64,000 bases of DNA. It comes from Fimbriiglobus sp043785105 (GTDB taxonomy: Bacteria; Planctomycetota; Planctomycetia; Gemmatales; Gemmataceae). The stretch's first letter is position 1. Each line of letters begins with the position of its first letter. The stretch spans positions 6,875 to 70,874 of the forward strand of contig JAYVXO010000216.1 in assembly GCA_043785105.1 (NCBI GenBank), written 5' to 3'. Shown here in pieces: positions 8,282-22,144 of the stretch. A model generated the notes under the pieces. It did not search any database, was not told the origin of the DNA, and was given only the letters and a program-made list of their open reading frames with translations. The position numbers and the translations under genes were made by a program.

Positions 8282-8872
8282 ATGAGCAAGAAAATTAAAG
8301 CCCTCGAACTCGATACGCTTCGTAAGGCTTTCGGCAGCGCGAAAGACTACATCGTCATCGAGCCAATCAAGGTGGACGCTGCGACGGACTTCCAGTTCCG
8401 CAAGACGTTGCGGGCGAAAAAGATCCGCGTCCAGATGGTGAAGAACTCCTACGCCAAGAAAATCTTCAACGAAAACGGCATCAACACCGGCGACGTGTGG
8501 AGTAGCACGACCCTATTGTGTTGGGGCGGCGCCAACATCAAGGAACTCAGCAACTCGGTTGATACGGCGATCAAGGACGCGAAGAAAGACGCCAAGGCGC
8601 CGGACAAGTTCAAAGTGAAAACCGCTGTTGCGGACGGCAACCCGGTGTCACTCGCCGACGCCAAAAAGATGCCGACCCGCGAAGAGGCCGTCGCCGAAGT
8701 TCTCGGGACGATCCTCGGACCAGGGGCGAACCTACTCGCCGCCATTATGGGTCCGGTGAATGAACTGGCCGGCTTGGTCCACACGATCGAAGATGCTGCT
8801 GAAAAAGCGGCAGCGGCGGCTGAAAAGGCTGCTCCTGCCGAAGTCACCGAAGCGGCACCGGCTGCTAGCTAA
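8282..8872 (+). CDS. rplJ: 50S ribosomal protein L10
   Basis: L10 anchors L7/L12 dimers to the ribosome. The 196-residue product begins MSKKIKALELDTLRK, keeps the L10 fold (RVQMVKNSYAKKIF, near residues 50-63), and has the C-terminal helix region that binds L7/L12, followed by an Ala/Glu-rich tail of about 25 residues. It starts 33 bases after rplA. An internal hairpin before rplL may set the ratio of L10 to L7/L12. Confidence 0.94.
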   Translation: MSKKIKALELDTLRKAFGSAKDYIVIEPIKVDAATDFQFRKTLRAKKIRVQMVKNSYAKKIFNENGINTGDVWSSTTLLCWGGANIKELSNSVDTAIKDAKKDAKAPDKFKVKTAVADGNPVSLADAKKMPTREEAVAEVLGTILGPGANLLAAIMGPVNELAGLVHTIEDAAEKAAAAAEKAAPAEVTEAAPAAS

Positions 8873-8888
8873 CACGACCACGAAGACT

Positions 8889-8924
8889 ACCGGGATCGAA
8901 CAATCCCGGTTCGTTGGAATTTTT
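8889..8924 (+). terminator. Attenuator-like hairpin between rplJ and rplL
   Basis: ACCGGGAT (8889-8896) pairs exactly with ATCCCGGT (8903-8910) around CGAACA, and TTTTT lies at 8920-8924, ten bases beyond the stem. This spacing is longer than in a strong terminator, so partial termination is the likely outcome. Confidence 0.5.
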
Positions 8925-9006
8925 CTCACCCTGAACTTTAGCTATTACGCATCGTCGCCGGATTGCTTCAACCGGCACCGAAGCTTCCTACACAAGGATT
9001 AAAACT

Positions 9007-9396
9007 ATGAGCGCGATTGCAGAACTCGGCGACAAACTCGCCAACCTCACCCTCAAGCAAGCGGTTGAGTTAAAAGAGTACCTCAAAGAAACCCACAAGA
9101 TCGAACCCGCAGCGGGCGGCGGTGGTGGCGGTGGTCCAGCGGCACCGGCTGCCGTGGCAGCACCCGTCGTGGAAGCGACTGAATTCAACGTGATTCTCAC
9201 TGGGTTTGATCCCGCGAAGAAGATCGGCGTGATCAAAGTAGTCCGTGAAATCACGGCTCAAGGTCTCGGCGAAGCCAAGGCCACGGTCGAAGGCGCGCCG
9301 AAGTCAATTAAGGAAAACGTTGACAAGAAAACCGCCGAAGACCTCAAAGCGAAGATCGAAAAAGAAGGCGGCAAGGTTGAAATTAAGCCAGCGTAA
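9007..9396 (+). CDS. rplL: 50S ribosomal protein L7/L12
   Basis: This is the stalk protein that recruits translation factors. The 129 residues show an N-terminal dimerisation helix region (LGDKLANLTLKQAVELKEYL), a Gly/Ala-rich hinge near 38-55 with a run of eight glycines, and the C-terminal domain with the factor-binding motif KIGVIKVVREITAQGLGEAK. The ATG at 9007 fits the family start. A terminator-like hairpin follows 20 bases after the stop. Confidence 0.97.
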   Translation: MSAIAELGDKLANLTLKQAVELKEYLKETHKIEPAAGGGGGGGPAAPAAVAAPVVEATEFNVILTGFDPAKKIGVIKVVREITAQGLGEAKATVEGAPKSIKENVDKKTAEDLKAKIEKEGGKVEIKPA

Positions 9397-9414
9397 GGTC
9401 AGTAGCAAAAAAAA

Positions 9415-9452
9415 TGCCCGGACTGGGTGGTCGAACCGCCCTCGTCCGGGTA
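9415..9452 (+). terminator. Hairpin terminator/attenuator after rplL
   Basis: CCCGGAC (9417-9423) pairs with GTCCGGG (9444-9450), with an inner GGGTGG/CCGCCC stem and a TCGAA loop. It is preceded by eight A residues, as in bidirectional terminators, but followed only by a weak T tract. It may reduce read-through into rpoBC. Confidence 0.6.
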
Positions 9453-9812
9453 TTATGTATTTGTCAACAAAGTTTGTGGTCTTTTCCGGTTTTGGCACAC
9501 GACTTGAGATTCGTCTTGGGTGGTTTGCCTTCCGCCTCGTGCAGCCAGTGGTGAAAATGCGCGCTACCCACTTGCTTCAACTCTCTGGATGTCAACTCCA
9601 GTCGTTCACAGTGAACCCGAGTAGTCGAACCAGGGTCATTGATGCTCCGTCGCCTTGGGGTGATGGGGTGCCAAGAAGCCCCGGTTGTCAGCGCGCCGTG
9701 CAACTGTCTCTTAACCAATAACGTATTCTCCCGGACGCCGCAAGCCCCGTTGCCACAGTGTGTGGAAATGGCTTTCGTCGCCGTTCTTCCGTTTCCGGGA
9801 AGGAGTGACACG
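9453..9812 (+). other. 360-base leader region of rpoB without a gene
   Basis: No convincing coding sequence is present. The frame of rpoB is open upstream to 9639 but that stretch has no similarity to RpoB. A ribosome binding site GGGAAGGAG at 9797-9805 precedes the rpoB ATG. Together with the hairpin at 9415-9452 this looks like a long untranslated leader; a promoter could not be placed with confidence. Confidence 0.5.
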
Positions 9813-12800
9813 ATGGCCATTCCGGCCGTGCGGATCATCGCCCCGACAGTTGAGCGCAACTTCGGTCGTTTCGGCGATGCCGCGCCTGTTCCACCGCTGA
9901 CTGACATTCAAACTCGGTCTTATGACCGATTTCTTCAACTCGAAGTGGCCTTCGACCGCCGCAGCCCGACCGGGTTAGAAGGCGTTCTACGGGAAATTTT
10001 CCCGATCGAAAGCTACGACAAGAAGATCTCACTGGAGTACGTCAAGTACGAACTCGGCAAACCGCGGTACGACCCCGATGAATGTCGCCAATTGCGGCTG
10101 ACGTATGGCCGTCCGTTCCGCGTCTGGTTGCGCTTGCGGAAAGCCGACGGCACGGCGGTTGAAGAAGAAGTCTATCTCGGCGACATGCCCATCATGATCG
10201 GCGGGGGTGAGTTCATCATCAACGGGGCCGAACGGGTGGTCGTGTCGCAACTGCACCGCTCGCCGGGCGTCGATTTCGTCGTCGAACGGGAAGCGGACAA
10301 GGACATGCACTCGTGCCGGATCATTCCGGAACGGGGTAGCTGGATCGAGATCAACTGCACGAAAAAGGACACGCTCGGCGTGCGCATCGACCAATCCGGC
10401 AAGTTTTCCGCGTTGACGCTGCTTCGTGCGATGGACCCGATGTACTCGACCACGTCCGCGCTGATTCGTGAATTCCACGCCGTAGAAACGATCAAGCTGA
10501 ACGCCAAAGAGACGCGGTCCCGCTTGCTCGGCGATGTCGAAACTAGCATCCCGCCGATGATTGCGATTGACGACGTGATCGACCCGGAAACGGGGGAAGT
10601 CTACGTCGATAGCGGTAAGCCGTTCACGGCCAACGCGGTCGATAAGGCGATGCTGTCGCAGTTGAAGGAAGTCGTCGCCATGCCGACGCCGAAGGACGCG
10701 ATTGTTCTGAACTCGTTGTCCGAAGACTTGCCGAGTGACAATGCGTCCCACGAAGCCGCACTACTGAAGATTTATCAACGGCTTCGTCCGGGCAACCCCG
10801 CCCAGCTTGAAAAAGCCCGCGAACTGTTCCGCGAAAAGTTCCTCGACCCGAACCGTTATCGGCTCGGTCGTGTTGGTCGGTTCCGCATCAACCGGAAGTT
10901 CGACCAAACGGTGCCCGAGACTGAGATGACCTTGCGGGCCGTGGACTTCGTCAACGCCATCAAGTACATGCTCGACCTGCGGGCCGGCAAGGGTGGCGTG
11001 GACGACATCGACCACCTCGGGAATCGCCGTTTGCGGACGATCGACGAACTGGCTGCCGACGAACTCCGCAAGGGATTCTTGAAGCTGCGTCGCACCGTGC
11101 AAGAGCGGATGGCGATCAAGGATGCGGAAGAAATGACGCCGCGCACGCTCATCAACCCGAAGAGCGTTTCGGCGGCGATCGAGTATTTCTTTGGGCGGTC
11201 CGAGTTGTCGCAGGTCGTGGACCAAACCAACCCGCTCGCGCAATTGACCCACGAGCGGCGGTTGTCCGCACTCGGGCCAGGCGGCTTGAACCGGAAACGC
11301 GCTGGCTTTGAAGTGCGTGACGTTCACATCTCGCACTACGGTCGGATTTGCCCGATCGAGACGCCGGAAGGCACGAACATCGGTCTGATTTCGTCGCTCG
11401 CCATCTTCGCGGAGATCGACGAGTACGGGTTCCTCACGACGCCGTACCGCGAAGTGAAAGACCTCAAGTTGTCCCAAGAAGTTGTGAAACTGCGGGCCGA
11501 CGAAGAATCGAAACTTAAGCTCGCGCCGGCGGATACGCCGACCGACGACAAGGGCAAGATTAACCAAGACCGCGTTAACGGGCGGATCACCGGCGAACTC
11601 GGGTCGATTGCGTCGGCCCAGATTGACCACATCGACGTGTCGCCGAAGCAGATGGTCGGCGTGAGTGCGGGGTTGATCCCGTTCCTTGAACACGACGACG
11701 CGAACCGGGCACTCATGGGATCGAACATGCAGCGGCAAGCGGTGCCACTGCTCGTGACCGAACCGCCGATCGTCGGCACGGGTCTCGAAAAGGAAGTCGC
11801 CCGCCACTCCGGGATGTTGGTCCGGGCGCAGGAAGACGGCGTCATTGTGTACGTCGATGGCGAACGCATCAAGGTTGAAGAAAAAGACAAGATCGTCCGC
11901 GAGTACGTGCTGCGCAAGTACCACGGCCTCAACGAACGGACCTGCTTGAACCAACGCCCGATCGTCAAAATTGGCCAGAAGGTCAAGAAGAACACGATCA
12001 TGGCCGACGGTGCCGCGACCTATCAAGGGGAGCTAGCGCTGGGTCGGAACGTGCTCGTGGCGTTCATGTCGTGGGAAGGTTACAACTTTGAAGACGCGAT
12101 CATCATCAGCGAACGGCTGGTGAAGAACGACACGTACACTTCGCTTCACATCGAAGAGTTCGACATCGAAATCCGCGAAACGAAGTTGGGCAAGGAAGAG
12201 TTCACCCGCGACATCCCGAACGTGTCGCCGAAGGCCCTGAACAACCTCGACGAGAACGGCATCGTCCGCGTCGGGACGTTCGTGAAGCCGGGGGACATCC
12301 TGGTCGGCAAGGTGTCGCCGAAGTCGCGGTCGGAACTGACGCCGGAAGAAAAACTCCTTCACGCCATCTTCGGTCGTGCGGGTGAAGACGTTAAAAACGA
12401 CTCGTTGGAAGTGCCATCGGGCGTGGAAGGCGTCGTCATCGAAGCCCTGCGGTTTAGCCGCAAGGCGAGCATGAGCGAAGACGAGAAGAAAGAAATTGCG
12501 AAGCGCGAGAAGGAGATCAACGCCACCTACTCGGAGAAGATCGCCGAGCAGTTCCGCGAGTTCATCGAAGCCCTCGCCGAAGTCCTCGACAAGAAAGACC
12601 TCAAAGACCCGAACACCGGCAAGGTGCTGGGGTCCGAGAAGGACGACAAGATCGTTTCGGAACAGGCCAAGGCGTTCAAGCTCGAAAACCTCGACCTCCG
12701 GTCGCCGGACAAGTCGAAGCCGGTGCAGAAGATTTACAACCGCCACTGGGAACGGATTCAGTTCTTCATCGACGAGCAAGATCGCAAGTTGCACTCCTTG

Positions 12801-13565
12801 TCGCGTGGTGACGAACTGCAAAGTGGCGTGCAGCAAATGGTCAAGGTTTATGTTGCCACCAAGCGGGTCATTTCCGTCGGTGACAAGATGGCCGGTCGCC
12901 ACGGGAACAAGGGGGTCATCTCGAAGATCCTCCCCGAAGAGGACATGCCGTACCTGAAAGACGGTACGCCGGTTGACATCATTCTGAACCCGCTCGGCGT
13001 GCCAAGCCGGATGAACGTGGGCCAGATTCTCGAAACCCACCTCGGCTTCGCCGCCGCACGGTTGGGCTTCAAAGCCGTCACGCCGGTCTTCGACGGTGCG
13101 GACGAGGAAGAAATTCGCAGCGCCCTCAAGGAAGCGGGCTTGCCCGACACCGGCAAGAGCGTGTTGTACGACGGTCGCACCGGGGATCGGTTCGAGCAGC
13201 CGGTCACCGTCGGTTACCTGTACATGCTGAAGTTGCACCACCTTGTGGATGACAAAGTTCACGCGCGGGCGACCGGGCCGTACTCGCTCATCACGCAACA
13301 ACCGCTGGGCGGCAAGGCCCGCTTCGGGGGCCAACGCTTCGGGGAAATGGAAGTGTGGGCGCTCGAAGCCTACGGTGCGGCGTACATCCTCCAGGAACTT
13401 CTCACGGTCAAGTCCGACGACGTGGAAGGCCGGACGAAGATCTACGAGAGCATGGTCAAAGGCGAGAACACCCTCGAAGCCGGCACGCCCGCCAGCTTCG
13501 ACGTTCTCACCCACGAAATCCGCGGCCTCGGCCTCAACATGCAACTGGAGAAGAAGCGGGTGTAG
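9813..13565 (+). CDS. rpoB: DNA-directed RNA polymerase subunit beta
   Basis: The 1250-residue product is the beta subunit, which forms one pincer of the polymerase and part of the active centre. Start and end regions are typical: PPLTDIQTRSYDRFLQ near residue 30 and the C-terminal GGKARFGGQRFGEMEVWALEAYGA segment. The rifampicin region shows LSQVVDQTNPLAQLTHERRL followed by GPGGLNRKRAGFEVRDVH, so no common resistance change is visible. MAGRHGNKGVISKI and the C-terminal zinc-free clamp region are present. The ATG at 9813 has a good ribosome binding site seven bases before it. The gene is followed by a repeat-filled 358-base gap before rpoC. Confidence 0.97.
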   Translation: MAIPAVRIIAPTVERNFGRFGDAAPVPPLTDIQTRSYDRFLQLEVAFDRRSPTGLEGVLREIFPIESYDKKISLEYVKYELGKPRYDPDECRQLRLTYGRPFRVWLRLRKADGTAVEEEVYLGDMPIMIGGGEFIINGAERVVVSQLHRSPGVDFVVEREADKDMHSCRIIPERGSWIEINCTKKDTLGVRIDQSGKFSALTLLRAMDPMYSTTSALIREFHAVETIKLNAKETRSRLLGDVETSIPPMIAIDDVIDPETGEVYVDSGKPFTANAVDKAMLSQLKEVVAMPTPKDAIVLNSLSEDLPSDNASHEAALLKIYQRLRPGNPAQLEKARELFREKFLDPNRYRLGRVGRFRINRKFDQTVPETEMTLRAVDFVNAIKYMLDLRAGKGGVDDIDHLGNRRLRTIDELAADELRKGFLKLRRTVQERMAIKDAEEMTPRTLINPKSVSAAIEYFFGRSELSQVVDQTNPLAQLTHERRLSALGPGGLNRKRAGFEVRDVHISHYGRICPIETPEGTNIGLISSLAIFAEIDEYGFLTTPYREVKDLKLSQEVVKLRADEESKLKLAPADTPTDDKGKINQDRVNGRITGELGSIASAQIDHIDVSPKQMVGVSAGLIPFLEHDDANRALMGSNMQRQAVPLLVTEPPIVGTGLEKEVARHSGMLVRAQEDGVIVYVDGERIKVEEKDKIVREYVLRKYHGLNERTCLNQRPIVKIGQKVKKNTIMADGAATYQGELALGRNVLVAFMSWEGYNFEDAIIISERLVKNDTYTSLHIEEFDIEIRETKLGKEEFTRDIPNVSPKALNNLDENGIVRVGTFVKPGDILVGKVSPKSRSELTPEEKLLHAIFGRAGEDVKNDSLEVPSGVEGVVIEALRFSRKASMSEDEKKEIAKREKEINATYSEKIAEQFREFIEALAEVLDKKDLKDPNTGKVLGSEKDDKIVSEQAKAFKLENLDLRSPDKSKPVQKIYNRHWERIQFFIDEQDRKLHSLSRGDELQSGVQQMVKVYVATKRVISVGDKMAGRHGNKGVISKILPEEDMPYLKDGTPVDIILNPLGVPSRMNVGQILETHLGFAAARLGFKAVTPVFDGADEEEIRSALKEAGLPDTGKSVLYDGRTGDRFEQPVTVGYLYMLKLHHLVDDKVHARATGPYSLITQQPLGGKARFGGQRFGEMEVWALEAYGAAYILQELLTVKSDDVEGRTKIYESMVKGENTLEAGTPASFDVLTHEIRGLGLNMQLEKKRV

Positions 13566-13627
13566 CCGTGTAGGCGTCACGAAAGTTGGTGGAGAATTTG
13601 TTCACTACACTGTCGAACATTTTGAGT

Positions 13628-13855
13628 TCTCAGGCTGAAGGCTTGGAAGAACTTAGCCCAGGGCGAGGAGGCTTTGCGACGACGCCCTGGGGACGATCCC
13701 AACCACGCTGCAGCCTGAAAGGCTGCGAGCAATCGTGTGAAGCTTATGGCTCGCAGTCCTTCAGACTGCAGTAAATTACGATCCGTGTACCCAGGGCGTC
13801 GCCGAAGCGGCTCGCCCTGGGCTATGTTCTCCCAGGCTTTCAGCCTGAAAACTGG
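13628..13855. repeat. Palindromic repeat element between rpoB and rpoC
   Basis: The gap between rpoB and rpoC (13566-13923) is filled by nested inverted repeats. AGCCCAGGGCGAG...GACGCCCTGGG at 13655-13690 is mirrored by CCCAGGGCGTCGCC...CTCGCCCTGGGCT at 13790-13823. Between them GCAGCCTGAAAGGCTGC and a CTCGCAG/CTGCAG hairpin occur, and outer CAGGCTGAAGGC (from 13631) and CAGGCTTTCAGCCTG (13833-13847) arms flank the whole. No gene is present. Confidence 0.8.
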
Positions 13856-13923
13856 GGAACTGGTGTCCAAACGGACCACCAAAATATGAGATGTTCACCT
13901 CCCGATACTAAGGGGATTTCAAT

Positions 13924-18276
<4,353 letters not shown>

Positions 18277-18286
18277 AGTGTGGAGT

Positions 18287-18361
18287 AGGGGTGAGGAATA
18301 GGGATCAGGGGTGAGCAAAATCGGTTTTTCTGCTCACCCCTGATCCCTATCCCTCACCCCT
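18287..18361 (+). repeat. 31-bp inverted repeat after rpoC, likely terminator
   Basis: Bases 18287-18317 are an inverted copy of 18331-18361 with one mismatch, around a 13-base loop containing TTTTT. The arm consists of AGGGGTGAGGAATAGGGATC followed by AGGGGTGAGCA. It lies just after the rpoC stop and ends 18 bases before the moeA-like start. The loop TCGGTTTTTCT resembles that of the repeat at 2772-2851 (CCGGTTTTTCT). Confidence 0.85.
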
Positions 18362-18379
18362 CTTCTGCGTGGTGAAGTC

Positions 18380-20332
18380 ATGTCCGAGTCCCATCGCCAA
18401 GAGCAATTCCTGACCGTGCTGGATCGGGATGAAGCCGAACGCCGATTCCATCAGCATCTCGATCTCTCACCGTTGACCGCTGAGACTGTGCCCCTCTTTC
18501 ACGCCCATCAGCGGGTGCTTGCCGAGGATATTCACGCGCCACTGGATGTGCCGGGTTTTGATCGCTCCAATGTCGATGGCTTCGCGGTGCGGGCGGAGGA
18601 CACGTTCGGTGCTGCCGAAGATTCGCCGCTGGAGTTCACGCTCAATGCGGAAGTGCTTCGACCCGGCTCCCGGCCCACGCAGACGATTCTGCCCCACACC
18701 ACAACTTCGATCGCCACGGGTGGAATGATCCCACGCGGGGCGAGTGCGGTCGTGATGATCGAACACACGGAGGTGCGCGAGGGGCACCTCGTGTTGAATC
18801 GGGCCGCAGCACCGGGGTTGAACATCACGTGGGCGGGCACTGATGTCGGCTGCGGGGAAACGGTACTAACGCGGGGGACGGTACTCACGTCGCGGGAAAC
18901 CGGCGTCCTTGCGGCAATGGGCCTGCACGAAATCCCCGTTGTTCGCAAGCCGCGTGTGGCGATCATTTCAACCGGCGACGAGATTCAACCACCGGGCCAA
19001 CCCCTCCGCCTGGGCAGTGTGTTCGATAGCAACCAAACAGTTCTCACGGATGCGGTGCGTGAACTCGGTGGCGAACCTGTGCCGATGGGGATCGTGCCTG
19101 ACGACTTGAGCAAACTGCGTGAAATCTTTGCGGCGGCGCTGGCGTGTGCGGACGTGATCTTACTAAGCGGTGGAACGTCCAAGGGGGCAGGAGATTTAAG
19201 TTATCGCGTTATCAACGAGTTCGGTGAACCGGGAATCGTAGCCCACGGGGTTGCATTGAAGCCCGGTAAGCCGCTCTGCCTTGCCGTAATCGGCAACCCA
19301 CCTGGAACGCAATCTCGCCCGATCCCCGTTGCCGTGTTGCCCGGCTTTCCGACATCGGCCATCTTCACGTTTCACGAGTTTCTCGCGCCGGTGATTCGTC
19401 AACTGGCGGGTCGGTTGCCCGATGAAAAACCACTTGTCCAGGCCACGTTGCCACAACGCATCAACTCCGAACGCGGGCGGACGGAGTACGTCTTGGTCGG
19501 GCTGATTCGTTCCCCTGAACTCACTGATTCTTGGCGAGCCTTCCCGATCGGCAAAGGTTCCGGCAGCGTCACGGCGTTTGGACATGCGGATGGGTTCATC
19601 ACGATCCCGCGACAGCGCGAGTACCTCGAAGCGGGCGAAGTCGTGGACGTTCAACTGATCGGCGCCGGGGTACGCCCAGCAGACTTGGTGGTGATCGGCT
19701 CGCATTGCCTCGGGCTGGATTACCTGTTCGCGCGATTGCGGGAACGGGGGTTCACGACAAAGTTCCTGGCCGTGGGCAGCACCGGCGGCCTGGACGCCGC
19801 CAAACGCGGTGAGTGTGACATTGCCGGGATTCACTTGCTCGACCCGGTTACGGATAGCTACAACCGGCCGTTTCTTTCACCTGTGGTGCAGTTGATTCCG
19901 GGGTACACGCGGCTTCAGGGCATCTGCTTTCGCCGTGGCGACGAGCGGTTCTCCAGCACTGATATTGCCCCCGCGCTGGCCGACCCGACATGCGTACTGG
20001 TGAACCGAAATCGTGGCAGCGGGACGCGGGTGTTGATTGATCGCCTTCTGGCCGGTGCGAAACCCCCTGGGTTCTTGACGGAAGCAAAGTCCCACACCGC
20101 CGTTGCCACGGCGATCGCACAAGGCCGCGCCGATTGGGGCGTGGCGATTGAACCCGCCGCCAAGCAATGCGGACTCGGGTTCCACCCACTCCGAGAAGAA
20201 CGCTTCGATTTTGTAGTGTCGGTGAACCGATTGAATCGGGCAGTCGTGTGGGAGTTTGCCAAGTTGCTGACGGAAGACGAGACCCGCGATGCCCTAAGAC
20301 AACTCGGTTGCGAAACCCAAGCTAGCGTGTGA
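18380..20332 (+). CDS. moeA: Molybdopterin molybdenumtransferase MoeA fused to a periplasmic-binding-like domain
   Basis: MoeA inserts molybdate into adenylylated molybdopterin. The first 430 residues cover MoeA domains: an N-terminal part with SNVDGFAVRAED (near residue 54), a MogA-like domain with STGDEIQPPG and GGTSKGAGDLSYR, the ALKPGKPLCLAVIG motif, and the C-terminal barrel. Residues 435-645 form a second domain of the PBP-like superfamily (PF12727 type), with GSHCLGLDYLFARL, NRNRGSGTRVLID and a C-terminal LTEDETRDAL segment. Such fusions are known in bacteria and archaea and may sense molybdate or a related ligand. The gene stands alone between rpoC and a surface-protein gene. A formate dehydrogenase at 27.7 kb is a possible user of the cofactor. 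Confidence 0.88.
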   Translation: MSESHRQEQFLTVLDRDEAERRFHQHLDLSPLTAETVPLFHAHQRVLAEDIHAPLDVPGFDRSNVDGFAVRAEDTFGAAEDSPLEFTLNAEVLRPGSRPTQTILPHTTTSIATGGMIPRGASAVVMIEHTEVREGHLVLNRAAAPGLNITWAGTDVGCGETVLTRGTVLTSRETGVLAAMGLHEIPVVRKPRVAIISTGDEIQPPGQPLRLGSVFDSNQTVLTDAVRELGGEPVPMGIVPDDLSKLREIFAAALACADVILLSGGTSKGAGDLSYRVINEFGEPGIVAHGVALKPGKPLCLAVIGNPPGTQSRPIPVAVLPGFPTSAIFTFHEFLAPVIRQLAGRLPDEKPLVQATLPQRINSERGRTEYVLVGLIRSPELTDSWRAFPIGKGSGSVTAFGHADGFITIPRQREYLEAGEVVDVQLIGAGVRPADLVVIGSHCLGLDYLFARLRERGFTTKFLAVGSTGGLDAAKRGECDIAGIHLLDPVTDSYNRPFLSPVVQLIPGYTRLQGICFRRGDERFSSTDIAPALADPTCVLVNRNRGSGTRVLIDRLLAGAKPPGFLTEAKSHTAVATAIAQGRADWGVAIEPAAKQCGLGFHPLREERFDFVVSVNRLNRAVVWEFAKLLTEDETRDALRQLGCETQASV

Positions 20333-20380
20333 CCCCACACCCCGTCTTGATGTGCGGTGTAAATTACTGGCCGGTTTGCG

Positions 20381-20386
20381 TATAAT
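20381..20386 (+). promoter_or_regulatory. TATAAT box before the FG-GAP gene
   Basis: A perfect -10 hexamer TATAAT lies 60 bases before the ATG at 20446. No good -35 box was found 16-18 bases upstream. A GGAAG ribosome binding site precedes the start. Confidence 0.4.
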
Positions 20387-20445
20387 TTCGGGCCAGGGAT
20401 CGTGTTGCTCTGGCGAGATTCACCCCACCTTCACGGAAGAACTTC

Positions 20446-22137
20446 ATGACGTGTTTGAAATCGGTCCGCATCCAGGTTCAACGGCTCGAAGACCGGACGG
20501 TGCCCACGGCAAATTTTCAGGTCATCAACAATTCGCCCTACGCTGGCGGTGCGACGTTGGACCTTTACGTGAATGACGTGAAGTTGTTCGACAACATTCA
20601 GTTTCGCCAATCGACTGCGTTCGTCGCCCTTGCGGATAGCACGGCGCTGAAGATTGATGTCGTGACCGGCTCCGCGTTCAACAACTCGTCCCCGATTTCG
20701 ACCCAAACGGTGACGCTCGCCAAGAACAGCAACAACATCGCGGTCATGCTGGGTGACCCGGCTAGCACGACGGCGGCGACGAAGTTCGGTCTGGCCATTG
20801 ATGCGGCGGGCCGCGCGACGGCAACGAACCCGGCCAACGCCGAGTTCGTGGTGCTGAATGGCGCTTCGGATAGCGCGCCGGTGGACATTAAAATTCGCGG
20901 GACCGGAACGATCGTTAACGGCTTGGCGTTCCGATCCTTCGCCAATGATTACACCTCGGTGCCGCCGGCCAAGTACATTTTTGACGTGACCCAGGCCGAC
21001 GGAATCACGCGCATCGGGTCGTTCACGGCGGACCTGTCGAAGGCGGCTGGTACCACGGTGACGCTGAGCTTGAGCGGGTTCCTTTCCCCGCCCACGGCAA
21101 CGGATCAAGCCTTAACACTGCTAGCAGTGGACGCCAACGGTATCGGGTCACTCCTGACGGCAGCACCGCAGTTTGCGGAGAACCGCTACGCTGTTGGCGG
21201 CAACAATTCTGCCATACTCTATAATCCGGATGGCACCGTCGTGTTCACGGTGACGCCGTTTGCGAGTGGCATTACCGTTCGGACCGCCGTTGCGGACGTG
21301 ACTGGGGACGGCGTCAGCGATTTGATCGTCGGCGCGGGACCGGGCACGACTTCGCAAGTCGTTGTTTACGACGGCAAGACCAAGGCGGCGGTTCGCAGTT
21401 TCACTGCGTTTGAAACGACGTTCACAGGTGGGGTGTTTGTTACCGCTGGGGATTTGAACAACGACGGTGCTGCGGACATCGTCATCACGCCGGACAATAG
21501 CGGTGGCCCACGGGTGCAGATTCGGAGCGGCAAAACCGGCACGCAACTCATCGGTGACTTCTTCGGGATCGACGACCCGAACTTCCGGGGCGGCGCGCGC
21601 ACGAGTTTCGGCGACTTGAACAACGACGGCACGCAAGACTTAATCGTGGCCGCCGGGTTCGGTGGCGGCCCAAGAGTGGCCGGTTTCAACGGTCTCAGCC
21701 TACAACCCGGCGGCTCACCGGGGCGGCTGTTCCCGGACTTCTTCGCGTTTGAAACGACCTTGCGAAACGGCGCCTATGTTGCGGCAGGCGACGTGGACGG
21801 CGACGGGTTCGCGGACCTGATCGCGGGCGGTGGTCCGGGTGGCGGGCCACGAGTGCTCGCGCTGAGCGGCAAAGACCTGACCGCAACCACGAGCAAGCAA
21901 ACCACCGTGGCGAACTTCTTTGCCGGTGACGTGAACAACCGCGACGGCGTTCGGCTGTCCGCAAAAGACCTGGATGGCGATACCAGAGCCGACATCGTGG
22001 TCGGGTTGGGTTCCCCCGGCGTCAAACAAGTCCGCACCTTCCTGGGCAAAAACATCACCGCCGGGAACTCCCCGACGGTGTCGCTGGAGTTTGATCCGTT
22101 CACCACCGCACCAAGTGGTGGCGTGTTTGTGGGGTAG
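20446..22137 (+). CDS. Secreted FG-GAP repeat protein with LEDRxVP N-terminus
   Basis: The 563-residue protein is probably exported. It begins with a short basic segment followed by VQRLEDRTVPTANF (residues 11-24), a motif found at the N-terminus of many large planctomycete surface proteins in place of a classic signal peptide. Residues 25-220 look like a DUF4397-type beta-sandwich (two similar halves, VINNSPYAGGATLDLYVND and VVLNGASDSAPVDIKI). From residue 270 to the end there are five FG-GAP/VCBS repeats, each with a calcium-binding-like loop: DVTGDGVSD, DLNNDGAAD, DLNNDGTQD, DVDGDGFAD and DLDGDTRAD. These form a beta-propeller used in adhesion. A perfect palindromic terminator follows. Confidence 0.8.
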   Translation: MTCLKSVRIQVQRLEDRTVPTANFQVINNSPYAGGATLDLYVNDVKLFDNIQFRQSTAFVALADSTALKIDVVTGSAFNNSSPISTQTVTLAKNSNNIAVMLGDPASTTAATKFGLAIDAAGRATATNPANAEFVVLNGASDSAPVDIKIRGTGTIVNGLAFRSFANDYTSVPPAKYIFDVTQADGITRIGSFTADLSKAAGTTVTLSLSGFLSPPTATDQALTLLAVDANGIGSLLTAAPQFAENRYAVGGNNSAILYNPDGTVVFTVTPFASGITVRTAVADVTGDGVSDLIVGAGPGTTSQVVVYDGKTKAAVRSFTAFETTFTGGVFVTAGDLNNDGAADIVITPDNSGGPRVQIRSGKTGTQLIGDFFGIDDPNFRGGARTSFGDLNNDGTQDLIVAAGFGGGPRVAGFNGLSLQPGGSPGRLFPDFFAFETTLRNGAYVAAGDVDGDGFADLIAGGGPGGGPRVLALSGKDLTATTSKQTTVANFFAGDVNNRDGVRLSAKDLDGDTRADIVVGLGSPGVKQVRTFLGKNITAGNSPTVSLEFDPFTTAPSGGVFVG

Positions 22138-22144
22138 TTCACAG

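Noticed and set aside
9639..9812. Upstream extension of rpoB by 58 codons
   Set aside because: The extra residues match no RpoB, and a good ribosome binding site precedes the ATG at 9813.
12033..13580. 515-codon minus-strand frame opposite rpoB
   Set aside because: Same reason as for rpoC: mirror of a conserved gene, no ribosome binding site, no recognisable protein.
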